Shown: piece by piece, positions 56,501 to 63,084 of the stretch | Layout of the letters: each line of letters starts with the position of its first letter | Numbering within the stretch: position 1 is the first letter of the stretch | NCBI RefSeq assembly: GCF_016583825.1 | Contig: NZ_NRRV01000019.1 | Location: 24,430-88,429 of the forward strand | Reading direction: 5' to 3' | DNA length: 64,000 nt | DNA from: Thiohalocapsa halophila | GTDB lineage: Bacteria > Pseudomonadota > Gammaproteobacteria > Chromatiales > Chromatiaceae | Position numbers and translations under genes: made by a program | Notes under the pieces: model-generated | Database searches by the model: none | What the model saw: the letters and a program-made list of their open reading frames with translations, nothing else | Told to the model about the DNA's origin: nothing

Positions 56501-57328
56501 CTGCAGGAGAACAATGCACTGGCTGTGCTGGACCTTACCGCGTCACCAGTGACCGTGGATCTGGTCGCCCTGGGGACCAAGAACCACAGCCTGCTGGAGA
56601 ATGCGTTGGATCCGAGCGACAGGGACGGAGGCATCAACATCGCGTCCTGGCCGGTGCAGGGGATGTTCATGCCGGACGGCATCGCCGCCTATGATCCGGG
56701 CCTCGGGCGCAGCTTCGTGCTGACGGCCAATGAGGGTGACGCCCGGGACGAGGATGACCGTATCGACGATGTCACACTGGACCCGGCAGTGTTTCCTGAT
56801 GCGGCGACGCTTCAGCTGGAGGAGAACCTGGGCCGGCTGGACATCTCCACCATCGATGGCAACGCCGGACCAGGCGGGGCGTTCCAGGCCCTGTTCAGCT
56901 ATGGCGCGCGCTCCTTTACGGTCTGGGATATCGACAACGGCCTGCGCAGCGACACCAACGACGACATCGCTCGGGTCACCGCGCAGCTGACCCCGGACCT
57001 GTTCAACGCCAACGACGGCGACCCCGGAGAGCGCGACAAGCGCTCCGACAACAAGGGCGCCGAGCCCGAGGCGGTCATCGTCGGTGAGCTGGACGGGCGC
57101 TGGTACGCCTTCGGCGGCCTCGAGCGCGCCGGCAGCGGGGTCATCATCTACGACGTCACCAACCCGGCGCTGCCGCGGTTCGTGTCCTACACGCCGGGCG
57201 CGCCCGATGACATCGCCTTGGAAGGTATGGTCCTGATCCCCGCGGCCGAGAGCCCGAACGGGCAGGACCTGTTGGTGACCGCCAGCGAGGAGACCGGCAC
57301 CATCGCCGTCTACCGCGTCGATCACTGA
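53570..57328 (+). CDS. Large secreted 5'-nucleotidase/metallophosphatase with choice-of-anchor I domain
   Basis: 1252 residues from ATG 53570. A signal peptide (AGAIALALGGMLPVAANA) and an Ig-like N-terminal region (27-135) are followed by a metallophosphatase domain (LLHVADIDS near 139, SSGDNWIPG near 181, ALGNHELDEGP near 225), a 5'-nucleotidase C-terminal domain (SIKNGGGIRADIG near 542, FNNGLTLLTLTAAELK), and from about 765 a beta-propeller choice-of-anchor I region (GLGGAEIVTWDAASQQLFVT, LTANEGDARDEDDR, GTIAVYRVDH at the end). Probably hydrolyses extracellular nucleotides or other phosphate esters. No anchor follows the propeller. The PEP-CTERM gene 13 bp upstream is likely co-transcribed. 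Confidence 0.88.
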   Translation: MKLIKTPLAGAIALALGGMLPVAANAEWTTRPDLELTQSRLFYDRSQGAFFVEARLINTGPNALTGPLRILVESATLPILGADGTDAGSEFFEVALDGPGLAPGERTDFVRVLMQRAGRVRPQLELRAEIDDAPFQLQLLHVADIDSTSATAALENVKGFSAFLDFFRDDANYPNTITLSSGDNWIPGPRYTAAADDSLAALLGVPGPGRGDIGMLNAMGFQASALGNHELDEGPGDFVDIIGVDGSWPGAQFPYLSTNLDFTTDADTAPFVVADGLDAGAIPNSLAGWATVDVSGETIGVVGASTPSLGSITSPGGIGIAPIGFDSTDPGDLDNLAAEIQPAVDALTARGINKVILLAHMQQIAIEEALAIGLRDVDIIVAGGSNTLLADDDDVLRPGDVAQGSYPIERTSADGEPVLVVNTDGDYRYLGRLVSELSVDGLIDLDSLDTQVNGAYATTAGRLNDFGLTANDADPTVAAIADDLLAVVQALDGNVLGLSEVYLDGRRSTVRTEEANLGNLTADANLWVARQADPSVQISIKNGGGIRADIGQVSFPPGSTNPDDIQFLPPEDNEVSQLDAQSSLAFNNGLTLLTLTAAELKAVMEHGVAASSLDPANTQGRFPQVAGVRFSWDPAESAGNRVQSLAVVDDSGAVIDSIVEGGSFVGDANRSFRIVTLGFLAGGGDDYPFPSTDRVDLEQPEGAPRTGKFTFAPDGTEQDALAEYMGAFFPEVAYDLSETDALDDLRNQNLGLTGKTDTVGEMPPGAVSLAKIGGLGLGGAEIVTWDAASQQLFVTGGSVNVVDLSDPASPALTATLSPETDVETEIAGFAAGGVTSVSFKDGLLAVAVEASPQTDTGRIAFYDAGGAFLGSVEAGALPDMVTWDRAGTRVLAANEGEPDGGVDPAGSVTIVEVPTAGDAAARVAGAIATQVPFTGFNGQEDDLRLDGIRIFPGKQAAQDFEPEYIALSADDATAYVALQENNALAVLDLTASPVTVDLVALGTKNHSLLENALDPSDRDGGINIASWPVQGMFMPDGIAAYDPGLGRSFVLTANEGDARDEDDRIDDVTLDPAVFPDAATLQLEENLGRLDISTIDGNAGPGGAFQALFSYGARSFTVWDIDNGLRSDTNDDIARVTAQLTPDLFNANDGDPGERDKRSDNKGAEPEAVIVGELDGRWYAFGGLERAGSGVIIYDVTNPALPRFVSYTPGAPDDIALEGMVLIPAAESPNGQDLLVTASEETGTIAVYRVDH

Positions 57329-57401
57329 CGCCGGTCGGCTTGGCGATAAGCGCAGGGATGCGCGTGCTCCCAAGGCCGGCGTTTGCCCGGCTCCCGCGGA
57401 T

Positions 57402-57842
57402 TCAGCTGGCCGACGCCTGAGGCGTTGAGCCGTGCGCGTACGCGGTGTGCCCGCGCATGGTGTCGGCAAGCCGCCCGAACAGGGCCCGCCAGGCCGTGGC
57501 CACATCGGGCGTGTAACGCTCGCCCAGGCCGTGGCTGAGCGCCCAATGCAAGGCGTCCTCGAACAGCGCGTAGTGCTCGACTCTGACACCGTAGGCTAGA
57601 TGGCGGTCGCCGAGGTCTCGGATGTCGGTGCTGAGGGTGTCGAAGTCCTCCAGCGAGGCCACGGCGGTATCCAGCATGGCGAGCAGCTTGTGGCCCTGCT
57701 CGCGAGTATCCGTCTTGAACAAGTGCTGCAGCTCCGGATGCAGCTCGAACAGCCGTGTGTAGAGCTGAAATGCAGTCTGCTCCGAGATGGGTCGAAGCTG
57801 CTCCCAGGAAGTCCTGACGGCGGCGATCTGTTCGGAAGTCAT
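57402..57842 (-). CDS. Single-domain bacterial globin (hemoglobin-like)
   Basis: 146 residues, the length of Vitreoscilla hemoglobin. A globin fold with VRTSWEQLRPISEQTAFQLY at the start, FKTDTREQGHKLLAMLD (E-helix) and the proximal His in DIRDLGDRHLAYGVRVEHY. Without a reductase domain it is not a flavohemoprotein; likely roles are oxygen or NO binding. Convergent with the nucleotidase gene across 73 bp. Confidence 0.92.
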   Translation of the reverse strand: MTSEQIAAVRTSWEQLRPISEQTAFQLYTRLFELHPELQHLFKTDTREQGHKLLAMLDTAVASLEDFDTLSTDIRDLGDRHLAYGVRVEHYALFEDALHWALSHGLGERYTPDVATAWRALFGRLADTMRGHTAYAHGSTPQASAS

Positions 57843-58258
57843 TAGGTGAGCCCCTCGATGTGACGGCCAATGGCTCAGCTGTCCGGGCGGCGCGATGAAA
57901 CAGCTCGTAACCCGGCGCTGACCCTGTCGGACGGGCTGACGGGGCCCGCCGTCTGCGAGCGAAGTTTAGCCGCAGGGCGCTGCTTGTCATGCGCAGAATG
58001 CGCCATCTCACTGATCTGACTCAATTTAGCCGACTGGATCGGCCGAGCTGGCATTGAGCTCGGTGGGTCCCAACGCGCCCCGAAAACCGCTCGTCGGCGA
58101 CGCCTCGGGTGCGGCGTTGGTCCAGCGGACGGCTTGAGCCGAGGGGTTGCCTCCAGGGTCAGGGACGGCCTTAGCGAGCAGGGTGCGTCGAATAGGTCAG
58201 ACCTGTCGCCGTCGTTTCTGTCTGGGTACGGGGTTGCTGCTGGACGCTGCCCGCCGGA
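57843..58258. other. 416-bp gap between globin and S9 peptidase genes
   Basis: Both flanking genes are on the minus strand; the part next to 57843 should hold the globin promoter. An AT-richer patch around 57998-58030 (GCCATCTCACTGATCTGACT) is the only distinct feature. No gene, repeat or terminator is convincing. Confidence 0.5.
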
Positions 58259-60259
58259 CTAGCGCACCTCCGCCGTACTGCCCTCGATGGGCTGCTCGGG
58301 CTCCGCGCGCCCGCCCAAGTGCTCGGCCAAGAAGCGCTCGATGCGGGCAAAGGCGTCCAGGCGGTTCTCGGGGCGGGCGAAGCCGTGGCCCTCGTCCGGG
58401 AAGACGATGTAGGTGACGGGCAGGTCCTTGGCGCGCATGGCCTCGACGATCTGGTTGCTCTCGGCGATCTTCACCCGCGGGTCGTTGGCGCCCTGGAGCA
58501 CCATCAGCGGATCATCGATGTTGTCGACGTGATAGAGCGGTGAGATGCGCTTGTTGAGCGCCGGGTCGTTCTCCACATCGCCCACGCGCAGCACCAGCTC
58601 CTTCTTGGCCGGGGCCCAGTAGGGCGGGATGGACTCGAACAGGGTTTTGATGTGCGACGGGCCGACGATGTCCACGCCGCAGGTGTAGAGGTCCGGCGTG
58701 AAGGCGAGCCCGGCGAGGGTCGCATAGCCGCCGTAGGAGCCGCCCATGATGCACACGCGCTCGGGGTCCGCGATGCCCTGCGCGATGGCCCAGCGGGTGG
58801 CGTCCGTGAGGTCGTGCTGCATGGCGCCGACGCCCCATTCCTCGTTGCCGGCGTTCAGAAACGCCTTGCCGAAGCCGGTGGAGCCGCGGAAGTTCACCTG
58901 CAGCACCGCATAGCCGCGGTTGGCGAGCCACTGGGCCTGGGCGTCATAGCCCCAGTAGTCCCGGGCCCAGGGGCCGCCGTGCACCAGCAGCACCATGGGC
59001 AGGGGCGCGGCGGGCCTGCTGCCGTCGACCTGCACGGGCAGCGTCAGGTAGCTCGGCAGGGTCAGCCCGTCGCGGGCGGGGATCTCCACCGGCTGCATGT
59101 TGGTGAGCGAATACTCGGTCAGCTCCGGGCGGGTGACGAACAACAGCTCCGCGCTGCGCTCTTTGCCGTCATCGCCGGCACGCCGGTAGAGGTAGTAGCT
59201 GGTGGGGCCGTCGTCCGGCTGAAAGGCGACGATCCAGCGGTCGTCGGCCAGTGTGCGGTCGGCGATGACCAGCTCGCCGCGGGCAACATTGCGCAGGTAG
59301 TCGAAGTCCAGCTTCAGGCTGTCGTCCAGCAGTGTCCACTCGGGCTTCAGGTAGTCGAACTCCACCGCCTGCACGCGGTGCTCGGTGGGGTGGACGATGA
59401 CGCCGGCGACGTCGCTTTTCGGGTCCTTGGCGAGCTCCCGCTGCTCTTTGCCGGTCTTGGCGTCCAGGGCGATGAGCCTGGTGGTGTCGCTCTCCAGCGA
59501 GCTGGACACGAACAGCGTGTCGCCGGATGCATCGAACCCATAGGCGCCGCCGTTCTCGCCGAAGGGGAAGCGGATCAGCTCGCGCCACTCGGCATTGTCG
59601 CTGTCGCGTACGCGGACGATGTCGGCGCCGGTCTCCGGATCCTTGGCCTCGGCGGCGCGAATGCGGAAGTCGGCGTCGGTGAGCCAGCCCACCACGTCGC
59701 CGGGATTTTCGGTGTCCAGGGTGACTTCGCCGCTGGCGAGGTCGATGCGGTACATGTCGAAGACGCTCGGGTCGCGCTTGTTGAGCCCGATAAGGACTTC
59801 CTGCGGGTGCTCCGGGTCGGTGATCAGGTTCTCGGCGCGCACGCCTTCGAAGGGCGTCAGGTCCCGGGTCTCGCCGCCGGCCAGGTCCACGGCATACAGG
59901 TGCCAGTTCTCGTCGCCGCCCTGGTCTTGAAGATAGAACACCCGCTTGCCGTCCTGGGACCAGCCGTGGAAGCGGATGCCGCGGACGGTGTCGTCGGTGA
60001 TTTGTCGCGGCTCGCCGCTGCCGTCGGTGGGCTGCACCCAGACGTTCAGCACGCCCTGGTCGGACGGCGCTAGCCAGCTCAGGTAGTCGCCGGTCGGCGC
60101 GATGCGCCCCTGGGTGCGGGTGGGGTTGCCGAACAGCACCTCCAGCGGGATCAGCTCGGGGGGCTTCGCGCTGCTATTGGGCGCGTCGGGGCGGTCGGCG
60201 GCGTGGCTCATGCTGGACATCGTCATTATGAGAAAGCTGATCAGTAGCGGGCTTGGCAT
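58259..60259 (-). CDS. S9-family prolyl oligopeptidase-like peptidase, secreted
   Basis: 666 residues from ATG 60259, the start of a signal peptide (LLISFLIMTMSSMSHAA); an upstream ATG at 60343 would bury it. An N-terminal beta-propeller (to about 390) is followed by an alpha/beta hydrolase domain with the serine in VCIMGGSYGGYATLAGLAFT, the aspartate in VLQGANDPRVKI and the histidine in FPDEGHGFARPENRLDAF. HGGPWARDYWGYDAQAQWL is the oxyanion region. Likely cleaves small peptides in the periplasm. Confidence 0.92.
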   Translation of the reverse strand: MPSPLLISFLIMTMSSMSHAADRPDAPNSSAKPPELIPLEVLFGNPTRTQGRIAPTGDYLSWLAPSDQGVLNVWVQPTDGSGEPRQITDDTVRGIRFHGWSQDGKRVFYLQDQGGDENWHLYAVDLAGGETRDLTPFEGVRAENLITDPEHPQEVLIGLNKRDPSVFDMYRIDLASGEVTLDTENPGDVVGWLTDADFRIRAAEAKDPETGADIVRVRDSDNAEWRELIRFPFGENGGAYGFDASGDTLFVSSSLESDTTRLIALDAKTGKEQRELAKDPKSDVAGVIVHPTEHRVQAVEFDYLKPEWTLLDDSLKLDFDYLRNVARGELVIADRTLADDRWIVAFQPDDGPTSYYLYRRAGDDGKERSAELLFVTRPELTEYSLTNMQPVEIPARDGLTLPSYLTLPVQVDGSRPAAPLPMVLLVHGGPWARDYWGYDAQAQWLANRGYAVLQVNFRGSTGFGKAFLNAGNEEWGVGAMQHDLTDATRWAIAQGIADPERVCIMGGSYGGYATLAGLAFTPDLYTCGVDIVGPSHIKTLFESIPPYWAPAKKELVLRVGDVENDPALNKRISPLYHVDNIDDPLMVLQGANDPRVKIAESNQIVEAMRAKDLPVTYIVFPDEGHGFARPENRLDAFARIERFLAEHLGGRAEPEQPIEGSTAEVR

Positions 60260-60402
60260 GGGGTGATCCGTGGGAAATAGGGCGCAGCGGCCACGGCTTT
60301 CGATGATCTCGGCGTCAGCGGACTGCAGTTTGGACCGCGGCATACTAACCTTTGCCGAAGCCCATGCAACCGCCCCATCAGGGCGCGCGAGGAGAACTGA
60401 CC

Positions 60403-61026
60403 ATGACCTTGGATCTTCTGATTTTCTACGGTTCCGTGCGCAGCGAGCGGCAGGGTATCCGTGCCGCGCGCTTCGTCGAGCACCAGTGCCGCGCCCGCGG
60501 CCACGACGTGCTCCTGGTCGACCCGCTGGAGCTACAATTGCCGCTGTTGGACAAGATGTACAAGGAGTACGCGCCGGGTGAGGCGCCGGCGCCGCTGGAG
60601 CGGCTCGCCGAACGGGTGCGCCGCGCCGATGCCTATATCGTCGTCTCCGGCGAGTACAACCACACGGTACCGCCGGCGCTGTCGAACCTGCTGGATCACT
60701 TTTTGGAGGAGTACTTCAACAAGCCGAGCGCCATCGCCTGCTACTCGGCGGGCCACTTCGGCGGGGTTCGGGCGGCCATGACCTTGAGGGGCATGCTGTC
60801 GGAGATGGGCATGTCCAGCATCCCGTCCATTTTCCCGGTGCCCCGGGTGCAGGACGCCTTCGCCGAGGACGGCACGCCCACCGATACCGCTTGGGAGGAC
60901 CGTGCAGAGAAGTTCCTGGACGAGCTGGAGTGGTATGCGCGGGCGCTGAAGGCGGCCAGGCAGCAGGATGCCGCGGGCGAGCGCAGCGAGTGCGAGGCGC
61001 AGGCGCTGGTGCAATCGGCGCGCTGA
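60403..61026 (+). CDS. NADPH-dependent FMN reductase family protein
   Basis: 207 residues from ATG 60403, with GAGGAGAAC upstream. A flavodoxin-like fold: LLIFYGSVRSERQGIRAARF binds FMN phosphate, VVSGEYNHTVPPALSNLLDH and CYSAGHFGGVRAAMTLRGML are the two later FMN loops of this family (azoreductase, chromate reductase, ArsH-like). Transfers electrons from NADPH to quinones, azo dyes or metals. It is the last intact gene before the degenerate region. Confidence 0.92.
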   Translation: MTLDLLIFYGSVRSERQGIRAARFVEHQCRARGHDVLLVDPLELQLPLLDKMYKEYAPGEAPAPLERLAERVRRADAYIVVSGEYNHTVPPALSNLLDHFLEEYFNKPSAIACYSAGHFGGVRAAMTLRGMLSEMGMSSIPSIFPVPRVQDAFAEDGTPTDTAWEDRAEKFLDELEWYARALKAARQQDAAGERSECEAQALVQSAR

Positions 61027-61089
61027 GTAGTGCCCGTCAACCCAAGCGGGTGTAGGACGTGCCCGCGGGAGCCGATGCGGGCAGCAATG

Positions 61090-61429
61090 GACCGCTGCGG
61101 TGGAGGGATCAGGCCATCAATCGCAGCGAAGTGTCGGTCGCGGGTGACCAGCGCCAGACCATGTTGCAGGCTGCCCGCCGCGATCCAGAGGTCGTTGGTC
61201 GGGATCGGCCGTCCCGCGGCGCGCAGCCCGGCATAGACGCGGGCGTACAGCGGGCGGTCTCTGGATCGATGGACAGCGTGCGCACTCGACCGCTTTAGAG
61301 GAAGGCATCCAGCTCGCGCCGGTGGTGCTCGGCGCGGCTGCCGACCGCGAAGCCCGATAACAGTTCGCCGAGCAAGACGTGCATACGTCTTTCGCCAATT
61401 GGCGCAACCTCTTCATCGAGCCCTGTCAT
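61090..61429 (-). pseudogene. Degenerate VapC (PIN domain) toxin gene
   Basis: Two frames must be joined. The first gives VAPIGERRMHVLLGELLSGF then GSRAEHHRRELDAFL before a stop; a second frame gives IDPETAR, then LYARVYAGLRAAGRPIPTND followed by LWIAAGSLQHGLALVTRDRH, the conserved C-terminal part of VapC toxins. The usual N-terminal LDTNxL segment is absent. So the gene is truncated and frameshifted, and cannot make an active toxin. No antitoxin gene is adjacent. Confidence 0.75.
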
Positions 61430-61640
61430 GCCCAAGAAACTCCTGCTGATCGGCTGGGACGCCGCCGAGTAGAAGACCATCGACCGCCTCGTCGACCAAG
61501 GCGACATGCCCGTGATGCAGGGCCCGCTCAAGCGCGGCACCCGCGTCAATCTGACCACGCTGCACCCGGTGCTATTCCCAATGCTCTGGACCTGCGCGGC
61601 AGCCCTGAGCGAGCAGCAGCCGGATCATGCGGCATCGATG
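61428..61640 (+). pseudogene. Fragment 1 of an alkaline phosphatase/type I phosphodiesterase-like gene
   Basis: Reads MPKKLLLIGWDAAE, a TAG stop at 61470, then KTIDRLVDQGDMPVMQGPLK and LTTLHPVLFPMLWT. Intact relatives have GWDAADW...MPVLxxLxxxG...LxTLHPVLSPMLWTSIATG, so TAG replaces the Trp codon TGG and the homology ends soon after. Only the first 60-70 residues of a protein that should exceed 500 residues remain. Confidence 0.75.
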
Positions 61641-61807
61641 TGGATGAGCTCGTCATCGAGACTCATCGCGGCAAGCTCCAGGGCCTGTCGGACATCGTCC
61701 GCCTCCAGCTCAGGATACTCTCGATGCAGTTCTTCACGGTCCGGGTACAGCGCCACCGCCTCCAGGACGCGTCGCACGGTCAGGCGCATGCCACGGATGC
61801 CCGGTGC
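61625..61807 (-). pseudogene. DUF433 antitoxin fragment
   Basis: Reads GIRGMRLTVRRVLEAVALYP then DREELHREYPELEADDVRQA and ends SLDDELIHIDAA. This is the DUF433 core normally preceded by about 15 residues ending G-K-P-x-I; here that part is replaced by unrelated sequence. DUF433 proteins are antitoxins of DUF5615 PIN-like toxins; no such toxin follows. A short form from ATG 61789 might still be translated. Confidence 0.65.
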
Positions 61808-61920
61808 CCAACCCCACCACCCCGCTGCTGACCCTGCTCGGCCTCGGTGCCATGGGCGTCGCGGCCTATCGCCGCCGGCGCGAGGAGGGTCTGAAGCGGC
61901 GGGCGGCTGAATCCGCGTAG
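61804..61920 (+). pseudogene. Stray PEP-CTERM-like sorting-signal tail
   Basis: Plus-strand reading VPNPTTPLLTLLGLGAMG, then VAAYRRRREEGLKRRA and a stop. The layout VPxPxT, hydrophobic helix, then several arginines resembles a C-terminal sorting signal. No protein body precedes it in frame. It overlaps the antitoxin and toxin remnants on the other strand, so it might also be a chance reading. Confidence 0.35.
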
Positions 61921-62168
61921 GGCGGAGGCCCGCTGGCGTGCCACTCGGTCTCGGTCGCGCTGCGTAGGCGACGAGCGATGACCGCCGGCGGCTGGCCCCC
62001 TGGGTAGGCCGGTTGCGACAGGATGCGCACGCAGCCATGCTGCGTGATCGGGCAAGACGCCCAACCCTGCGCGATATTCGCATCCAGCCATGCCCTTGCC
62101 GCACCATGGTGTTGATGCGCCGCGTCCAACAGCGCAATCAGGACGTTGACGTCGAGTAGGCCGCGCAT
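61866..62168 (-). pseudogene. Truncated VapC-type PIN toxin
   Basis: Starts MRGLLDVNVLIALLDAAHQH, the PIN-domain opening with the first acidic residue, and continues through WLDANIAQGWASCPITQHGC and VRILSQPAYPGG. After about residue 70 the frame turns into arginine/proline-rich sequence unlike the family, and the C-terminal acidic residues are missing (about 100 instead of 140 residues). It lies 12 bp behind the intact antitoxin gene. Confidence 0.75.
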
Positions 62169-62180
62169 CACCCACCCGGA

Positions 62181-62417
62181 CTAGACGCCGAGCTCGTCGC
62201 GCAGGCGCTCCACGGTCTCGTCGCTGACGACGCGACCGTCTGCTGGCAGGGGTCGGAATCCGTAGAACCCGGCCGGCTCCGAATCCGGCGTCGCGCCCTC
62301 GGTGAGCGCCAGGCGAGCCAGGTCCGAGAGCACGGCGCCGGCGGACCGATGTTCCCGGCGTGCGCGCTCCTTGATGGCTTCGATGATGTCTGAGTCGATG
62401 TCGAGGGTCGTACGCAT
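62181..62417 (-). CDS. VapB/CopG-like ribbon-helix-helix antitoxin
   Basis: 78 residues, apparently complete: MRTTLDIDSDIIEAIKERAR with AGAVLSDLARLAL gives a ribbon-helix-helix start, and GFRPLPADGRVVSDETVERL is the toxin-binding tail. It would repress its own operon and hold the VapC toxin. The adjacent toxin gene is truncated, so the antitoxin is now probably orphaned. Confidence 0.85.
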   Translation of the reverse strand: MRTTLDIDSDIIEAIKERARREHRSAGAVLSDLARLALTEGATPDSEPAGFYGFRPLPADGRVVSDETVERLRDELGV

Positions 62418-62524
62418 GACTTCGCCGCAGCAATGGTCATGTGATGCGGTGATGCTAGCGCATCACGCCTCTCGCGGCCAGACCGCCGTGCTGGTGCGGC
62501 CAACCCTGAGACGACGAGACACTG

Positions 62525-62566
62525 ATGACAAAGAGACTGCTGCTGATCGACTGGGGTGAGGAGCGA
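62525..62566 (+). pseudogene. Fragment 2 of the phosphodiesterase-like gene
   Basis: ATG ACA AAG AGA CTG gives MTKRLLLIDWGEER. The first nine residues match the start of the other two fragments (KKLLLIGWDAA), then homology is lost. Confidence 0.55.
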
Positions 62567-62677
62567 CCGTCTGTCCAGTGGACGAGCTAATCCCAATCCG
62601 GCAGCGTGACGAACACCCCGCTGGGGCTGAGGTGCCGCGCAGGGATGCATTCGAGCGACCAACGATCAGGAACGCAC

Positions 62678-62779
62678 ACGACCAAGAAACTCCTCCTCAT
62701 CGGCTGGGACGCCGCCGACTGGAAGACCATCGACCGCCTCGTCGGCCTTGATCATAACTCCGACCGCCTTGGGCGCTGA
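62678..62779 (+). pseudogene. Fragment 3 of the phosphodiesterase-like gene
   Basis: Reads TTKKLLLIGWDAADWKTIDR then LVGLDHNSDRLGR and TGA. The start codon is ACG instead of ATG, but the Trp codon lost in fragment 1 is intact. About 70 bp are nearly identical to fragment 1 at 61431-61502, then the sequence diverges. Confidence 0.7.
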
Positions 62780-63084
62780 CTGAGTAGTCAGGCCATCCCG
62801 GCCCGACACAATCGGGGTTGGAAGCCCTGGCTGCGCAGGATGCGCCCCCGCGGCTTGGTCGTTAGTGGGACCAAGGGTGGACGAGCGACAGCGAAGTCCA
62901 CCCCGGGGCTAGGTAGTTCAGTTTCCGTGGAATCCGCCCCTCGTCGTTCATGCAGAACAGATACTTGGCAGGCAAAGCCGTGACCAGGGTTGAAGAGTCG
63001 GCTACAAGCGTCGAATATCGATGGATCTGTAGGCACGCCGCCATGTCCTGTGTCGCGTGCAACCGATCCTGAGGTACGCGACGC
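62780..63084. other. 305-bp gap before the transposase, with one REP-like hairpin
   Basis: GGGTGGAC (62875-62882) pairs with GTCCACCC (62896-62903) around GAGCGACAGCGAA, a hairpin of the same general class as that at 8.5 kb. The left end of the insertion element should also lie here, but its terminal repeat cannot be fixed without the right end. No gene is supported. Confidence 0.55.
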
